A stretch of DNA of 64,000 bases from Rahnella inusitata (GTDB lineage: Bacteria; Pseudomonadota; Gammaproteobacteria; Enterobacterales; Enterobacteriaceae): positions 124,001 through 188,000 of the forward strand of contig NZ_JYDE01000015.1 of the NCBI RefSeq assembly GCF_003263515.1. Reading direction: 5' to 3'. A model generated the notes under the pieces. It made no database searches. It had not been told where the DNA came from and worked only from the letters and a program-made list of their open reading frames with translations. How positions within the stretch are numbered: position 1 is the stretch's first letter; every line of letters begins with the position of its first letter. Of this stretch, positions 1 through 10,815 are shown piece by piece. The position numbers were made by a program, and so were the translations under genes.

Positions 1-813
1 CAGACCGTTGCCTTCCTCGGTGCCGGTTCCGCTGGTTGCGGTATCGCCGAGCAAATCGTCGCGCAGATGAAATCCGAAGGTCTGAGCGAAGAGGAAGCTC
101 GCGCACGCGTCTTTATGGTCGACCGCTTCGGCCTGCTGACCGACAAACTGCCTAACTTGCTGGATTTCCAGAGCAAGCTGACGCAAAAAAGCAGCGCGCT
201 GGCTCACTGGGATTTGGCAAACGACAGCATTTCTCTGCTGGACGTTGTCCGTCACGCCAAACCTACCGTGCTTATCGGCGTATCCGGCCAGCCGGGTCTC
301 TTCACCGAAGAGATCATCCGCGAGATGCACAAGCACTGCGCGCGTCCGGTGGTGATGCCGCTGAGCAACCCGACTTCCCGCGTTGAAGCCACGCCTGCGG
401 ATATTCTGCACTGGACCGACGGCGCCGCGCTGGTCGCCACCGGCAGCCCGTTCGCGCCGGTCAGCCTCAAAGGTAAGCTGTACCCTATCGCGCAATGCAA
501 CAACTCCTTCATCTTCCCAGGGATCGGGCTGGGCGTGATTGCCTCCGGTGCCACGCGCGTCACCGACGGCATGCTGATGGCCGCCAGCCGCACGCTGGCA
601 GAATGTTCGCCGCTGGCAACCGAAGGCACTGGCTCACTGCTGCCGGACGTCGATGATATTCAGGGCGTATCAAAATGCATCGCGATGGAAGTCGCCAAAG
701 CGGCGCAGTTGCAGGGTGTGGCGATGGTGACATCAGAAGATACGTTGTCGAAAGCTATCGAACGCAACTTCTGGGCACCGCAGTACCGGACGTATAAACG
801 CACGTCATTCTGA
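1..813 (+). CDS. maeA: NAD-dependent malic enzyme, C-terminal part
   Basis: This is the 3' part of a malate dehydrogenase (oxaloacetate-decarboxylating), which turns malate into pyruvate and CO2 in the cytosol. The reading frame is open from base 1, so the start lies outside the window. About 270 residues are present, roughly half of the usual 565 or so. The first residues carry the dinucleotide-binding loop [15 protein letters not shown], followed by the conserved [35 protein letters not shown] and [14 protein letters not shown] segments of the large malic enzyme family. The frame ends in TGA and a strong terminator follows. MaeA rather than MaeB is chosen because no phosphotransacetylase domain follows. 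Family assignment is secure; the NAD preference comes from the family and was not demonstrated here. Confidence 0.93.
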   Translation, partial: QTVAFLGAGSAGCGIAEQIVAQMKSEGLSEEEARARVFMVDRFGLLTDKLPNLLDFQSKLTQKSSALAHWDLANDSISLLDVVRHAKPTVLIGVSGQPGLFTEEIIREMHKHCARPVVMPLSNPTSRVEATPADILHWTDGAALVATGSPFAPVSLKGKLYPIAQCNNSFIFPGIGLGVIASGATRVTDGMLMAASRTLAECSPLATEGTGSLLPDVDDIQGVSKCIAMEVAKAAQLQGVAMVTSEDTLSKAIERNFWAPQYRTYKRTSF

Positions 814-837
814 TGTAGACAAAAACTGCTGCAATCG

Positions 838-869
838 AGACCAATGCCTTGCGCATTGGTCTTTTTTTT
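838..869 (+). terminator. Rho-independent terminator of maeA
   Basis: Perfect 10-bp stem (AGACCAATGC at 838-847, GCATTGGTCT at 853-862) with a 5-nt loop, running into eight T residues. It lies 25 bp after the maeA stop codon. Confidence 0.9.
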
Positions 870-1018
870 GGCGCAAATTGCGGTCCGCTACGCATTTAGG
901 TAAGTAATTCCCTGAAAAGTGCTGAAAAAACCCGCGAAGGCCGGTGATGCAGAGTTCAACGTATTGCGTCACCCTGACAGGTAAAGTAGCCTTGGATCCG
1001 ATTTCCATCCGATCATAA

Positions 1019-1954
<936 letters not shown>

Positions 1955-2044
1955 TCGCAGGAAAAGCTCTTTTCTCTGCGCAGGGGAGAAGCAAAAGCTA
2001 AACACTTTCGCCAGGGCGTTAAACCCGGCATATCCTCAGAAAAC

Positions 2045-2074
2045 AAAAAGGGCGCCGAAGCACCCTTTTATTTT
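2045..2074. terminator. Shared terminator between sanA and mglC
   Basis: AAAAAGGG at 2045-2052 pairs with CCCTTTTA at 2063-2070; T-rich on the plus strand and A-rich at the 5' side, so it can stop both convergent transcripts. Confidence 0.7.
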
Positions 2075-2088
2075 AACTGCTGCTAAGA

Positions 2089-3099
2089 TTACTTCTTCTT
2101 AGCGTATTTCAAAGAGTCCAGCGCCACCGCGAAGATGATGATGCTGCCCTTGATGATGTACTGCCAGTACGGGTTAACGCCGATGTAGGTCAGACCGTAG
2201 TTGATGACGGTAAAGATAAGCACACCAGTCACCACACCTGCCACAGAGCCCACACCACCGGCGAAGGACACGCCGCCAACCACACAGGCCGCGATAGCAT
2301 CTAACTCATACATAAAGCCGAGGTTGTTGGTCGCACTGCCGATACGCCCTGCTTCCAGTAATCCACCAAACGCGTAGAACACACCGGACAACGCATAAAT
2401 CATGATCAGGTTTAACGGTACGTTAACACCTGAAACTTTCGCGGCTTCCGGGTTACCGCCGATGGCGAAGATGTTTTTACCGAAGCGGGTTTTATTCCAC
2501 AACACCCAGACGAAGGCGATAGCAATCACGGCGTAGAAAGTGATGTAGGAAAGCTTCAGGCCGCCCAGGTGAATAAAGCCCTGTGCAAACTGCGAGAAGC
2601 CCGGATCAAAACCGGCGACCGGCGATGACCCCACATAGTCGTAATACAGGGAGTTAATCCCGTAAACGATAATCATCGTACCCAGCGTGGTAATAAACGG
2701 GGTGACGTTCAGATAGGCAATAATAATACCGTTAAGCAAACCAATCAGCGCGCCAACGATACACACGGTCAGAATGACCAGCGGGATCGGCACTACTTCA
2801 AGATTCGGGAACACCTTGTTCACGTTATCCATTGCCTGAAGCATGGTAGCTGCCACAACTGCGGCCAGACCAACCTGACGCCCGGCTGACAGGTCAGTAC
2901 CCTGCGTCACAATCAGACCCGCGACGCCCAGTGCAATAATGACGCGCACTGAGGATTGGGTCAGAATGTTACTTAAGTTGACCAGACTGAGGAAGCTGGG
3001 ATCCTGGATAATAATAATCGCCAGTAATACCAACAGCACCACATAAATCCCGCCCTCTTTTAAATAAGTGAGCAAACTTTTCTTATTTAATGCTTTCAT
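2089..3099 (-). CDS. mglC: Galactose/methyl-galactoside ABC transporter permease
   Basis: Inner-membrane permease of the high-affinity galactose/methyl-galactoside importer MglABC. The protein has 336 residues, the same length as E. coli MglC, and consists of about ten hydrophobic segments. The ribose/galactose permease (BPD_transp_2) hallmarks VTQGTDLSAGRQVGLAAVV, TPFITTLGTMIIVYGI and GGNPEAAKVSGVNV are visible. It is the last gene of mglBAC, 18 bp after mglA, and ends just before a terminator shared with sanA. Because its expression follows mglB and mglA, control comes from the CRP/GalS promoter upstream of mglB. Confidence 0.97.
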   Translation of the reverse strand: MKALNKKSLLTYLKEGGIYVVLLVLLAIIIIQDPSFLSLVNLSNILTQSSVRVIIALGVAGLIVTQGTDLSAGRQVGLAAVVAATMLQAMDNVNKVFPNLEVVPIPLVILTVCIVGALIGLLNGIIIAYLNVTPFITTLGTMIIVYGINSLYYDYVGSSPVAGFDPGFSQFAQGFIHLGGLKLSYITFYAVIAIAFVWVLWNKTRFGKNIFAIGGNPEAAKVSGVNVPLNLIMIYALSGVFYAFGGLLEAGRIGSATNNLGFMYELDAIAACVVGGVSFAGGVGSVAGVVTGVLIFTVINYGLTYIGVNPYWQYIIKGSIIIFAVALDSLKYAKKK

Positions 3100-3117
3100 A
3101 ATAAGAACCCTTAAAAA

Positions 3118-4650
3118 TTAGAGATGCAAGGAAGCCAGGCGTAAAATTTCGTTTTGCGATGTATTTTTTGTGTCAACAATACCCGCAACCTGCCCGTTAC
3201 TCATAACCAATATTCTGTCAGTAATACCCAGCAACTCTGGCATTTCAGAGGAGATAATAATGATCCCCTTTTCTCTTTTCGCCAACTCGGTGATTAACTG
3301 GTAAATTTCAAATTTCGCCCCAACGTCAATCCCGCGCGTCGGTTCGTCCAGCATCAATATTTCCGGCTTGGTTAATAACCAGCGCCCGATAATGACTTTC
3401 TGCTGATTACCGCCCGACAATGAACCAATACTGGTTTTATGCCCCGGCGTTTTTACCCGCATGGAATCGATCACCCATTGGGTGTCGCTTTTCATTCTGG
3501 CCGTATCGAGCAGGCCCACTTTATTTTTATATTGACGAATATTTGAAATCAGCGAGTTGAAACCGATATCCAGATACGCATAAATACCGGTTGAACGTCG
3601 TTCTTCCGTCACCAGCGCAAAGCCGTGATTAATCGCTTCGTTCGCGCTGTGGTTATTAATTTTTTTGCCGTGCAGTTTAATAGTACCGGCGACTTTCTCG
3701 CGAATACCAAACAGCGTTTCGACAATATCGGTGCGTTTCGCGCCTACCAGACCGGCGATCCCAAGGATTTCACCTTTGTGTAAATCAAAGGAAATATCAC
3801 GGATCGAAGGCTGACGCAGCGAGGTCAGATTACGCACTTCGAGGATCACTTCACCCGGTACATTCAGACGATCCGGGAATCGCTGGCTCAGGGAACGGCC
3901 AACCATCATGGAGATAATTTTATCCATGTCGAGGCCTTCCAGCGGCTGCGTGATGATCCACTGGCCGTCGCGAAGAATAGTGATTTCATCGCAAAGCTGA
4001 AAAATTTCTTCCATCTTATGAGAGATATACACGATGCCGCAGCCACGATCTTTCAGCTTACGGATGATAGTGAACAGGTGGTTCACCTCTTTTTCCGTCA
4101 GCGAGGAAGTGGGTTCGTCCATGATGACGATTTTTGCATTGTAGGAAAACGCCTTGGCGATTTCGATCATCTGCATCTGCGAAACCGACAACTTACCGAC
4201 CTTATCGCGCGGGTCGATATCAATGTCCAGTTCGTCAAAAATCGCTTTGGTGTCTTTGTACATTTTGTCCTGATCGACAAAAATACCTTTCGTCGGGTAA
4301 CGTCCCAGCCACATGTTGTCCATGACGGTACGTTGCAACACCAGGTTTAATTCCTGATGCACCATCGACACGCCCTTTTCGAGCGCTTCTTTCGAACTTT
4401 TAAAATTAACTTCCTGTCCCTGAAAAAGAATCGTACCGGAGTCTTTACTGTATATCCCGAAAAGGCATTTTAATAATGTGGATTTACCGGCGCCATTCTC
4501 CCCCATAAGGGCATGAATAGATCCAGGGCGTACTTTTAAATTCACATTATCCAACGCCCTGACTCCAGGAAATGATTTATTGATACCACTCATTTCCAGC
4601 AGGAATTCGTCCGGCTTTTGTGTTGTGTCAGATAACGAATTATCGGCCAT
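3118..4650 (-). CDS. mglA: Galactose/methyl-galactoside ABC transporter ATPase
   Basis: Dual-domain ATPase that powers MglC. The 510-residue protein (E. coli 506) carries two fused ABC domains. The first has Walker [10 protein letters not shown] (about residues 50-58), signature LSVSQMQM and Walker [12 protein letters not shown]. The second has the degenerate P-loop GLVGAKRTD typical of sugar ABC ATPases, signature LSGGNQQK and Walker [15 protein letters not shown]. The two-domain form with a weakened second site is normal for the RbsA/MglA group. The start gives a 14-residue N-terminal extension of low complexity. It sits 227 bp downstream of mglB, with a hairpin in between. Confidence 0.97.
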   Translation of the reverse strand: MADNSLSDTTQKPDEFLLEMSGINKSFPGVRALDNVNLKVRPGSIHALMGENGAGKSTLLKCLFGIYSKDSGTILFQGQEVNFKSSKEALEKGVSMVHQELNLVLQRTVMDNMWLGRYPTKGIFVDQDKMYKDTKAIFDELDIDIDPRDKVGKLSVSQMQMIEIAKAFSYNAKIVIMDEPTSSLTEKEVNHLFTIIRKLKDRGCGIVYISHKMEEIFQLCDEITILRDGQWIITQPLEGLDMDKIISMMVGRSLSQRFPDRLNVPGEVILEVRNLTSLRQPSIRDISFDLHKGEILGIAGLVGAKRTDIVETLFGIREKVAGTIKLHGKKINNHSANEAINHGFALVTEERRSTGIYAYLDIGFNSLISNIRQYKNKVGLLDTARMKSDTQWVIDSMRVKTPGHKTSIGSLSGGNQQKVIIGRWLLTKPEILMLDEPTRGIDVGAKFEIYQLITELAKREKGIIIISSEMPELLGITDRILVMSNGQVAGIVDTKNTSQNEILRLASLHL

Positions 4651-4698
4651 AGTTGTACCTGGCTAAAGATAAAAATAAACGGGTGTATTAATACCTGA

Positions 4699-4745
4699 TG
4701 TCAGCCCCGCCAGCGGTCAGTACTCTCACCACCGGCAGGGCGACA
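4699..4745 (-). other. Intercistronic hairpin between mglB and mglA
   Basis: A long imperfect inverted repeat, with outer arm TGTC (4699-4702) and GACA (4742-4745) and GC-rich arms inside. A hairpin here would protect the mglB mRNA 3' end and lower mglA/mglC readthrough, a common device where the binding protein is needed in excess. The function is inferred. Confidence 0.5.
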
Positions 4746-4877
4746 TGACGTCCTGTCAGATAAGCATTAACGTTAGGTCATACTTAGTCTTTATTTACGG
4801 CTTAACCGCAATTATTTATGCCACTGCTTAGCTTTGTTTTTGTATTGCTGTCTGTCTTTGCTTCTTTTGTCGTACGC

Positions 4878-5876
4878 TTATTTCACGAATGAAGACAGAT
4901 TGTCTTTATCAACCGCGACGTAAGGAATACGAACGACTTTATTTTCCAGTTTCCAGTTGGTGCCTTCAGCAGCAGGTTTGCCGGCGGCCAGATTTCTTGC
5001 CAGATCAAATGTCGCTTTCGCCTGGTTGTTGGCATCGTTAAGCACGGTACCGGCCATTGCGCCAGATTTCACCAGCGCCAGCGCTTCTGACAGGGCATCC
5101 ACACCGAACACAGGAATGCTGGATTTGTTGTGAGATTTCAGTGCTTCGACTGCGCCCATTGCCATTGCGTCGTTGTTGGCAATAACCACTTCGATTTTAT
5201 TGGCGTTCGGGCCAGACAACCAGGCATCCATCTTGTCTTTCGCCTGTGCGGTATCCCACATGGCGGTATCAAGTTGCAGCTGGTCAGTTTTCAGGCCTTC
5301 TTTGCCGTTCAGAGTGCTGATGACGTATTTGGTACGTGCTTCAGCATCCGGGTGGCCCGGTTCGCCTTTGATAAGCACATATTGGATCACGCCGTCTTTG
5401 TTCAGGTCCCAGGCCGGAGTCGCTTTCCAATGTTTAGCAATCAGCTCACCCTGGATAATGCCGGACTCTTTAGAGTCAGTACCGACGTAATAGGCTTTAT
5501 CGTAGCTGTCCAGATCTTTACGGGAAGGTTCTTTGTTATAGAAAACAACAGGAATGCCAGCACCGCGGGCTTTCTCAATGATGACCGGAGCAGCAGCCGG
5601 GTCAACCAGGTTGATGGCCAGGGCTTTTACACCTTTCGCCAGCATGACGTCTACCTGATCGTTCTGGGTGGACTGGCTGTTTTGCGAGTCATTCATCAGC
5701 AGCTGCACGTCCGGCGTCGCTTTCGCATCTTTCTCGATGGCTTTGCGCACTTCGGACATGAAGTTATCGTCATATTTGTAGATGGTAACGCCGATTTTAG
5801 TATCAGCAGCGTGCGCAGCAAAACCAAACATCATGCTTGCAGCCAGAGTCGCCAGGGTGAAGACCTTCTTATTCAT
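4878..5876 (-). CDS. mglB: Galactose/glucose periplasmic binding protein
   Basis: D-galactose/D-glucose-binding protein that delivers sugar to MglAC and signals to the Trg chemoreceptor in E. coli. The 332-residue product (same size as E. coli MglB) starts with a signal peptide ending at AHA|AD (about residue 23). The mature part shows the family run [23 protein letters not shown], the ligand-contact region [25 protein letters not shown], the calcium-loop region DLNKDGVIQ and [20 protein letters not shown]-type residues near 228. First gene of the mgl operon. Its promoter has a consensus CRP site and a consensus gal operator (separate entry). Identification is very secure. Confidence 0.98.
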   Translation of the reverse strand: MNKKVFTLATLAASMMFGFAAHAADTKIGVTIYKYDDNFMSEVRKAIEKDAKATPDVQLLMNDSQNSQSTQNDQVDVMLAKGVKALAINLVDPAAAPVIIEKARGAGIPVVFYNKEPSRKDLDSYDKAYYVGTDSKESGIIQGELIAKHWKATPAWDLNKDGVIQYVLIKGEPGHPDAEARTKYVISTLNGKEGLKTDQLQLDTAMWDTAQAKDKMDAWLSGPNANKIEVVIANNDAMAMGAVEALKSHNKSSIPVFGVDALSEALALVKSGAMAGTVLNDANNQAKATFDLARNLAAGKPAAEGTNWKLENKVVRIPYVAVDKDNLSSFVK

Positions 5877-6046
5877 TTGTATCTCCGGTTATGTAGGGTG
5901 TTACAGAATTTGGCACCGGAAATCCATGTGGGAGCAGTACAGCTCCACGTCATGTGTGTGGGTGCCTGCCATCCTTGACCTATAACGTCCTGTCTCGCTG
6001 TGAAACCAGTCCGGTAAGCCGGACACAAAGTGAATCATGTCGAAAA

Positions 6047-6114
6047 CGAATGAATCATAATGGTCGCGATGTTAATAAACTGTGAAAGTTCTCACAGATT
6101 GAAAACGGTTACAT
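6047..6114 (-). promoter_or_regulatory. mglB promoter with CRP site and gal operator
   Basis: Read on the minus strand: a gal operator TGAAAACGGTTACA (6100-6113) that matches TGnAAnCGnTTnCA at every fixed base, then a perfect CRP site TGTGA-N6-TCACA (6081-6096), then a -10 element TATGAT (6054-6059). If transcription starts near 6047, CRP is centred at -41.5 and the operator at about -60, the layout of a class II CRP promoter with an OE-like gal operator. The spacing arithmetic is from the sequence; binding is inferred. Confidence 0.85.
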
Positions 6115-6126
6115 CGCGTTATTTGA

Positions 6127-7170
6127 TCAATAAGTGACGGGTGCCACATTTTGCCACGGAGCAACGGAATGCCGTCTGACCAGCGTGGGCATAAAACAGT
6201 GTGAAATACCTTCAGATAACTGTTCTGCTGCGCCTTTTAGCGCCAGTTCGGTTGCCAGCGTCGCCATGGAAACGATCGGATAGCGCACCGTCGTCATTTT
6301 CGGGCTGGTGTAACGGGCGATCGGTATGTCATCAAATCCTACCAACGAAAAATCGTTCGGGACGTTAATTCCGTTCTCTTTCAACACCGCCATCGCACCG
6401 GCGGCCATCGAATCATTGTAAGTAAACACTGCGCTGAGGTGCAGATTGCGCCCCAGCAGCTCTACCATCGCCGCCTCACCGCCCTGTAAATCCGGCGAAC
6501 CCTGTGCGCGCCAGATGGCTGGCGGCGCGTCATGCGTCTGATGTGACTGCGTCATTGGCTGCGTCATCGCCTGCACATAGCCCTGATGGCGCTGCACATC
6601 ATCCTCTATCGCATGGCTCGAACCGATGTAACCAATGCGCTGATGCCCCTGCGACAGCAGTAATCGGGTCGCCATTTCCGCGCCGCTGACGTTGTTTAGC
6701 CAGACACAGCGGTGCTCGTAGCCCGGAATGACGCGGTTAATCAGCACCATGCCCGAAACCTGATCCATAAAGCGCGCAAGCTCGTCATCGCCCAGCGCTT
6801 TGGAATGCACGATGAGTGCGTTACAGCGCTGACGAATCAGTACTTCAATGGCATGCCTTTCTTTTTCAGCAATATGATAGCTGTTACCTATCAACACATA
6901 TTTTTGATGCAACTGGGCGACGGTATCCACCGCTTTCACCAGTGCTCCAAAAAAAGGATCCGAGACGTCCATCACCACCACACCGATGGTGTCGCTGCTT
7001 TGCGTTGCCAGCGCCTGCGCATTGGCATTAGGCCGGTAACCTAAGGTTTCGACGGCGCGTAACACCTGCTCGCGCGCCTCTTTACTGGCAATAGAAGGAT
7101 TGTTCAGAACCCGGGAAACCGTGGCGACTGAAACCCCTGCGAGACGTGCGACATCACGAATGGTGACCAT
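6127..7170 (-). CDS. galS: mgl repressor/isorepressor GalS (LacI family)
   Basis: LacI-family regulator of mgl and gal genes that binds galactose. Length is 347 residues (E. coli 346). The N-terminus [24 protein letters not shown] is the HTH plus hinge start, followed by the [13 protein letters not shown] hinge helix. The sugar-binding domain contains the GalR/GalS runs [32 protein letters not shown] and [14 protein letters not shown]. It lies directly upstream of mglB in the same orientation, as in E. coli. GalS is preferred to GalR because of this position and the closer match. A gal operator in front of its own gene implies autoregulation. Confidence 0.95.
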   Translation of the reverse strand: MVTIRDVARLAGVSVATVSRVLNNPSIASKEAREQVLRAVETLGYRPNANAQALATQSSDTIGVVVMDVSDPFFGALVKAVDTVAQLHQKYVLIGNSYHIAEKERHAIEVLIRQRCNALIVHSKALGDDELARFMDQVSGMVLINRVIPGYEHRCVWLNNVSGAEMATRLLLSQGHQRIGYIGSSHAIEDDVQRHQGYVQAMTQPMTQSHQTHDAPPAIWRAQGSPDLQGGEAAMVELLGRNLHLSAVFTYNDSMAAGAMAVLKENGINVPNDFSLVGFDDIPIARYTSPKMTTVRYPIVSMATLATELALKGAAEQLSEGISHCFMPTLVRRHSVAPWQNVAPVTY

Positions 7171-7312
7171 TTGTCGCTCCGTGATCTGCCAGGCTTTGAT
7201 AAGGAGGAATACGGAAATTAATCACCCAGGAGGTAAATAACGCAGAGAAAGAGAAGCGAGGTGAAGTGCTCATGGCGTTTCCTTATTAGAGTAGTGGTCG
7301 TCAGACTGGCAC

Positions 7313-7381
7313 GACCGCTATCCTAATCATTTTGTGGAAACGCCTGCGTGAATCTCGTCACAGGAAAGAAAACGTTTACAT
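7313..7381 (-). promoter_or_regulatory. galS promoter with CRP site and gal operator
   Basis: Minus-strand promoter copying the mglB layout: gal operator AGAAAACGTTTACA (7367-7380, one mismatch to TGnAAnCGnTTnCA), CRP site CGTGA-N6-TCACA (7347-7362, nine of ten fixed bases) and -10 TAGGAT (7320-7325). A start near 7313 again puts CRP at -41.5 and the operator at about -60.5. It leaves a leader of about 140 nt before the galS ATG. Confidence 0.75.
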
Positions 7382-7439
7382 ACAATTATGCAACGTTCAT
7401 CCCAAATCTATCATTTAGAATGATGTGACGGTGCAAAAC

Positions 7440-8594
7440 TCAGGCAGATTTGAGTTCGACGCCCGAGGCTTTGAGTGTGAGTTTGCGCCAGATCCATTCG
7501 ACCGGCCCCTGCCGGAAATACCGTAACCAGACCAGCGTGAACAGCAAATTACCTGCCCAGACCAGCGGCACCAGCGCCAGCAATTGTAAGCGGTCAAAGT
7601 GCATAAAGAAGCCGAGTACGTTGAAGAATGTGGTGCAGATGAGCGTCTGGAGCAGATAGTTGGTCAATGCCATGCGGCCAACCTGCGAGATCCAGCGCAC
7701 AAGGCGCCAGCCAGAAATCACCGACCAGAAGCCGTAACACAGCGCCAGATAGCTGACGGACTGCATCAGCGAACCGATTTCACGCGGCACCTGTAACAAA
7801 AAACCGCTCCAGCGATAGTCCCAGCCGGTCTTCCACTGCATATAAATCGCCGGGATTTGAATGAGTAATGAAAGCGGTAACAGTGCCGCCGCCACTTTAC
7901 GATAATGCGACTCGCGGAATTCGCCTTTCAGCCAGCCACTGCGCATCAGCCCGGAACCTATCAACATCGCGCCCGCCAGTTCCCAGCCGTATTGCGCACC
8001 GACCGCCAGCAGGCTCGAGGACAATAAATCCAGCCGGTTTTGAATCGCTTCCCAACCGCCTTTCAGCTTCCAGAATTGTTCATATTGTATTTCCGCCGGG
8101 CCAGGCACCCAGAACGTACCCGGCGACGGGGATGAAATCAGGCCAAGCATCGCCAGCACGGCGACGCCAATCATATACAGGATAATACCGGTCGAAATCA
8201 GCGACTGGCTGCTTCGCCCTTCCCGCACCATGCGCCAGCACACCAGACCAATCAGCCCATAAGACAGTAAAATATCGCCATCCCACAGGAAAATGGCGTG
8301 CAGAAACCCGCAAAACAACAGTAATGACAGTCTTGCCTGGATCCAGTGCTTGCCGCGCGGCAGCAGTAAATACAGGCCGCCGCCAAACAGCATCGCAAAC
8401 ATCATCAGGAATTTGCCCTGCGCAACCGCATCGAGCACCGCCCATGTCCAGGTATCAGACGTCGATGGCACGCCGGCATACCCCGGATTCAGATAAGCCG
8501 CCTTGGGTAACCCAAAGGCGCTGATATTGAGCAGAAGAATGCCAAAAATGGCGAGGCCACGGGCAAAGTCGAGCGTGGCAATACGTGAGCGCAT
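7440..8594 (-). CDS. yeiB: DUF418 membrane protein YeiB
   Basis: Multi-pass inner-membrane protein of the YeiB/DUF418 family, of unknown biochemical role; distant kin of acyltransferase-like and heparan acetyltransferase-like membrane proteins. I place the start at 8594 (MRSRIATLDFARGLAIFGILLLN), preceded by AGGA on the minus strand, giving 384 residues against 385 in E. coli. The longer frame to 8657 adds residues without family support. Conserved features are LDFARGLAIFGILLLNI at the N-terminus, MFAMLFGGGLYLL and the C-terminal RWISQVGRMALTNYLLQT typical of DUF418. It lies between folE and galS exactly as in E. coli. Confidence 0.92.
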   Translation of the reverse strand: MRSRIATLDFARGLAIFGILLLNISAFGLPKAAYLNPGYAGVPSTSDTWTWAVLDAVAQGKFLMMFAMLFGGGLYLLLPRGKHWIQARLSLLLFCGFLHAIFLWDGDILLSYGLIGLVCWRMVREGRSSQSLISTGIILYMIGVAVLAMLGLISSPSPGTFWVPGPAEIQYEQFWKLKGGWEAIQNRLDLLSSSLLAVGAQYGWELAGAMLIGSGLMRSGWLKGEFRESHYRKVAAALLPLSLLIQIPAIYMQWKTGWDYRWSGFLLQVPREIGSLMQSVSYLALCYGFWSVISGWRLVRWISQVGRMALTNYLLQTLICTTFFNVLGFFMHFDRLQLLALVPLVWAGNLLFTLVWLRYFRQGPVEWIWRKLTLKASGVELKSA

Positions 8595-8707
8595 ACCAGA
8601 CGTTCCTGTTAACGGTAAGGTGCAAAAAGTTGCGGGCTCCAGACAGACTAACGGCACCCTGAAGGTGCCGCAATATCAAACTTTCTGCCCGGTTAAAACG
8701 TCATCGC

Positions 8708-9373
8708 TTAACTGGCGTGTCTGACCGTTCTTAAAAATTCCTGACGGGTATTTTGGCTCGATTTGAACAATCCGCCCAGAGACGTGGTGGTGGTGGCGCT
8801 GGTCGCGTCACGCACACCACGCGCTTTCACGCAGTAATGCACGGCATCAATCGACACCGCCACGTTGGTGGTGCCGAGCAGGGTCTGCAAGGCCACCAGA
8901 ATTTGCTGGGTCAGACGCTCCTGAACCTGCGGACGCTGCGAGAAGAACTGCACGATGCGGTTGATTTTCGACAGACCGATCACGGTATCTTTCGGGATAT
9001 ACGCCACGGTCGCTTTGCCGTCGATGGTCACGAAATGGTGTTCGCAGGTGCTGGTCAGGGTGATATCGCGCACGGTGACCATTTCATCGACCTTCATCTT
9101 ATTTTCGATGACGGTGATTTTTGGGAAGTTGGCGTAATCGAGCCCGGAGAAGATTTCATCGACATACATTTTGGCGATGCGGTTTGGCGTTTCCGCCAGA
9201 CTGTCGTCGGAGAGATCCAGATTCAGAAGCTGCATGATACCGGTCATGTGTTCCTGGATCCGCTGCTTGCGCGTTTCATTGTCGATAGGCAGAGCTTCAC
9301 GCAAGGGGGTTTCCAGACCACGGGCTAACAGGGCCTCGTGAACCAAAATGGCTTCTTTACTCAGGGTAGGCAT
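8708..9373 (-). CDS. folE: GTP cyclohydrolase I
   Basis: Zinc enzyme of the cytosol that converts GTP to 7,8-dihydroneopterin triphosphate, the first step of folate (tetrahydropterin) synthesis. It has 221 residues (E. coli 222). The zinc ligands are visible as Cys and His in [11 protein letters not shown] and Cys in [13 protein letters not shown]-site motifs include [25 protein letters not shown]. Homodecamer in the family. It precedes yeiB by about 110 bp. An inverted repeat sits in its leader (separate entry). Confidence 0.98.
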   Translation of the reverse strand: MPTLSKEAILVHEALLARGLETPLREALPIDNETRKQRIQEHMTGIMQLLNLDLSDDSLAETPNRIAKMYVDEIFSGLDYANFPKITVIENKMKVDEMVTVRDITLTSTCEHHFVTIDGKATVAYIPKDTVIGLSKINRIVQFFSQRPQVQERLTQQILVALQTLLGTTNVAVSIDAVHYCVKARGVRDATSATTTTSLGGLFKSSQNTRQEFLRTVRHAS

Positions 9374-9396
9374 TCATTCTTCTCCGGCAGATGTAA

Positions 9397-9425
9397 TCAC
9401 TTTGACGCAGATCACGCCAAAGTGA
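9397..9425 (-). promoter_or_regulatory. Inverted repeat in the folE leader
   Basis: Perfect 8-bp arms TCACTTTG (9397-9404) and CAAAGTGA (9418-9425) with a 13-nt spacer, about 24 bp upstream of the folE start codon. It could be a regulator site or an mRNA hairpin; nothing in the sequence decides. Confidence 0.4.
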
Positions 9426-9498
9426 GGTGGCTTACTGTAGTGGAGAGCGGAAACAGAATCCAGTGATTGTGTTTCATGATGGATGAAATAGCTGCAAG

Positions 9499-10626
9499 TT
9501 ATCGTTTATGCCTGAACACCAAAGTCCCCGCGATAATAAATCCGACAAAAGCGACGTACAGTGCAGGCTCCAGACGGTGAGTCAGCGCAGTGGAAATGGC
9601 CGACAGGACCGGTCCGCACAACTGCCCAACCGCATAGCCGGTGGTCAGCAGCCCTGCCATATACCGGCTGTGATGAGGAGCCAGCTCGCGGCTGCACTGT
9701 AACGCCAGCTGGACCACGCTGAGGAACCCACCGCCCGTGAGCAATGCGCCCAGCACCAGTCCGCTCACGCCCGGTACCACTTCGGCACACAATATACCGA
9801 GCGCCTGGATCCACAACGTCAGCGCCAGACGCCGGTGCGTGGTCAGGCAGTGACGGGTCAGAATACCGATCACAATGCCAATCACCGCCGCGCCGCCGAA
9901 CACCGGCCAGACAAACTGCGCAAACAGGCTGTCTGGAAAACGTGCGTTAGCCATCTGCGAAAGAAACGTTGCGGGCAGGATATACCCGAAGCCCGCCAGA
10001 CTGTAGCTCCACACTAAGCGTTTGAGTGCAGGTGTCATCACCAGTGGTTCGGCCGCGACGTGCGATCGGTGCAAATCCCCTTTGCGCGGCAGATTCGGCG
10101 TGATAATCGCCACGAAAATCAGCGCCAGTACGCCGTACACACACCACGCCTGCGCAGAACTGAGCTGCAAACTGTGGATACCGACTGCCAGCATACCGCT
10201 GAGGAAAATCCCCGCGCCCGGTCCGGCAAATACCGCCGCACTCATCGCCGGACGACCGTAATGCGCCAGCCGCTCGTTACACCATGCCGCGACCATCACC
10301 ATCGCCCAGCCGCTGGTCCAGCCGATCAGAAAACGCACTACGCTGTGCAGCACTTCGCCGGAAATCACCGCCGACAGCAAGGTCAGTACTACGCCGCCCC
10401 ACACGCCCAGCCACAGGCGTCGCTCGAGGTGCTTCGTCGCGCGCATTGCATCGTACGCACCGCACAGATAGCCGAGATAGTTGAAGGCCGCCACCAGACC
10501 CGCACCGGTCAGCGTGAACTGATGTTCAGCTATCATTAAAGGAACCTGCGGCGTAAAGGCAAAGCGCCCGATACCCATTGCGACCACAAAGGCCAGAAAA
10601 CCACTTAGCGCAATACGAAAAGCCAT
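9499..10626 (-). CDS. YjiJ/YbfB-type MFS transporter
   Basis: Major facilitator superfamily protein of the YbfB/YjiJ (MFS_4) group, about 375 residues with about 12 predicted membrane spans. I use the start at 10626 (MAFRIALSGFLAFVVAMGIGRFAFTPQVPLMI), which has GGAG eight bases upstream and begins at the family's usual N-terminus; the frame to 10710 adds a doubtful hydrophobic extension. Conserved MGIGRFAFTPQ-PLM and NYLGYLCGAY motifs support the group. Substrate is unknown; relatives have been linked to efflux. It is divergent from the LysR gene at 10816, which probably controls it. Together they separate folE from fghA, which are near neighbours in E. coli. Confidence 0.85.
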   Translation of the reverse strand: MAFRIALSGFLAFVVAMGIGRFAFTPQVPLMIAEHQFTLTGAGLVAAFNYLGYLCGAYDAMRATKHLERRLWLGVWGGVVLTLLSAVISGEVLHSVVRFLIGWTSGWAMVMVAAWCNERLAHYGRPAMSAAVFAGPGAGIFLSGMLAVGIHSLQLSSAQAWCVYGVLALIFVAIITPNLPRKGDLHRSHVAAEPLVMTPALKRLVWSYSLAGFGYILPATFLSQMANARFPDSLFAQFVWPVFGGAAVIGIVIGILTRHCLTTHRRLALTLWIQALGILCAEVVPGVSGLVLGALLTGGGFLSVVQLALQCSRELAPHHSRYMAGLLTTGYAVGQLCGPVLSAISTALTHRLEPALYVAFVGFIIAGTLVFRHKR

Positions 10627-10815
10627 AACCGCTCCGATGAGAGAAACCGCGACGCAACATAATAGAAACAATGAGTAAACATACTCAAAGCCGATCGCTG
10701 ATAACAGCATCTTTCCAAAAAGAAAGTTGTCACACAGGATGCAGGAAAGTTACAATCACGAAAACTGAATAATACAAACCAAGTTGTTTACGATAAGAGA
10801 ACGCAGGAACTCATC

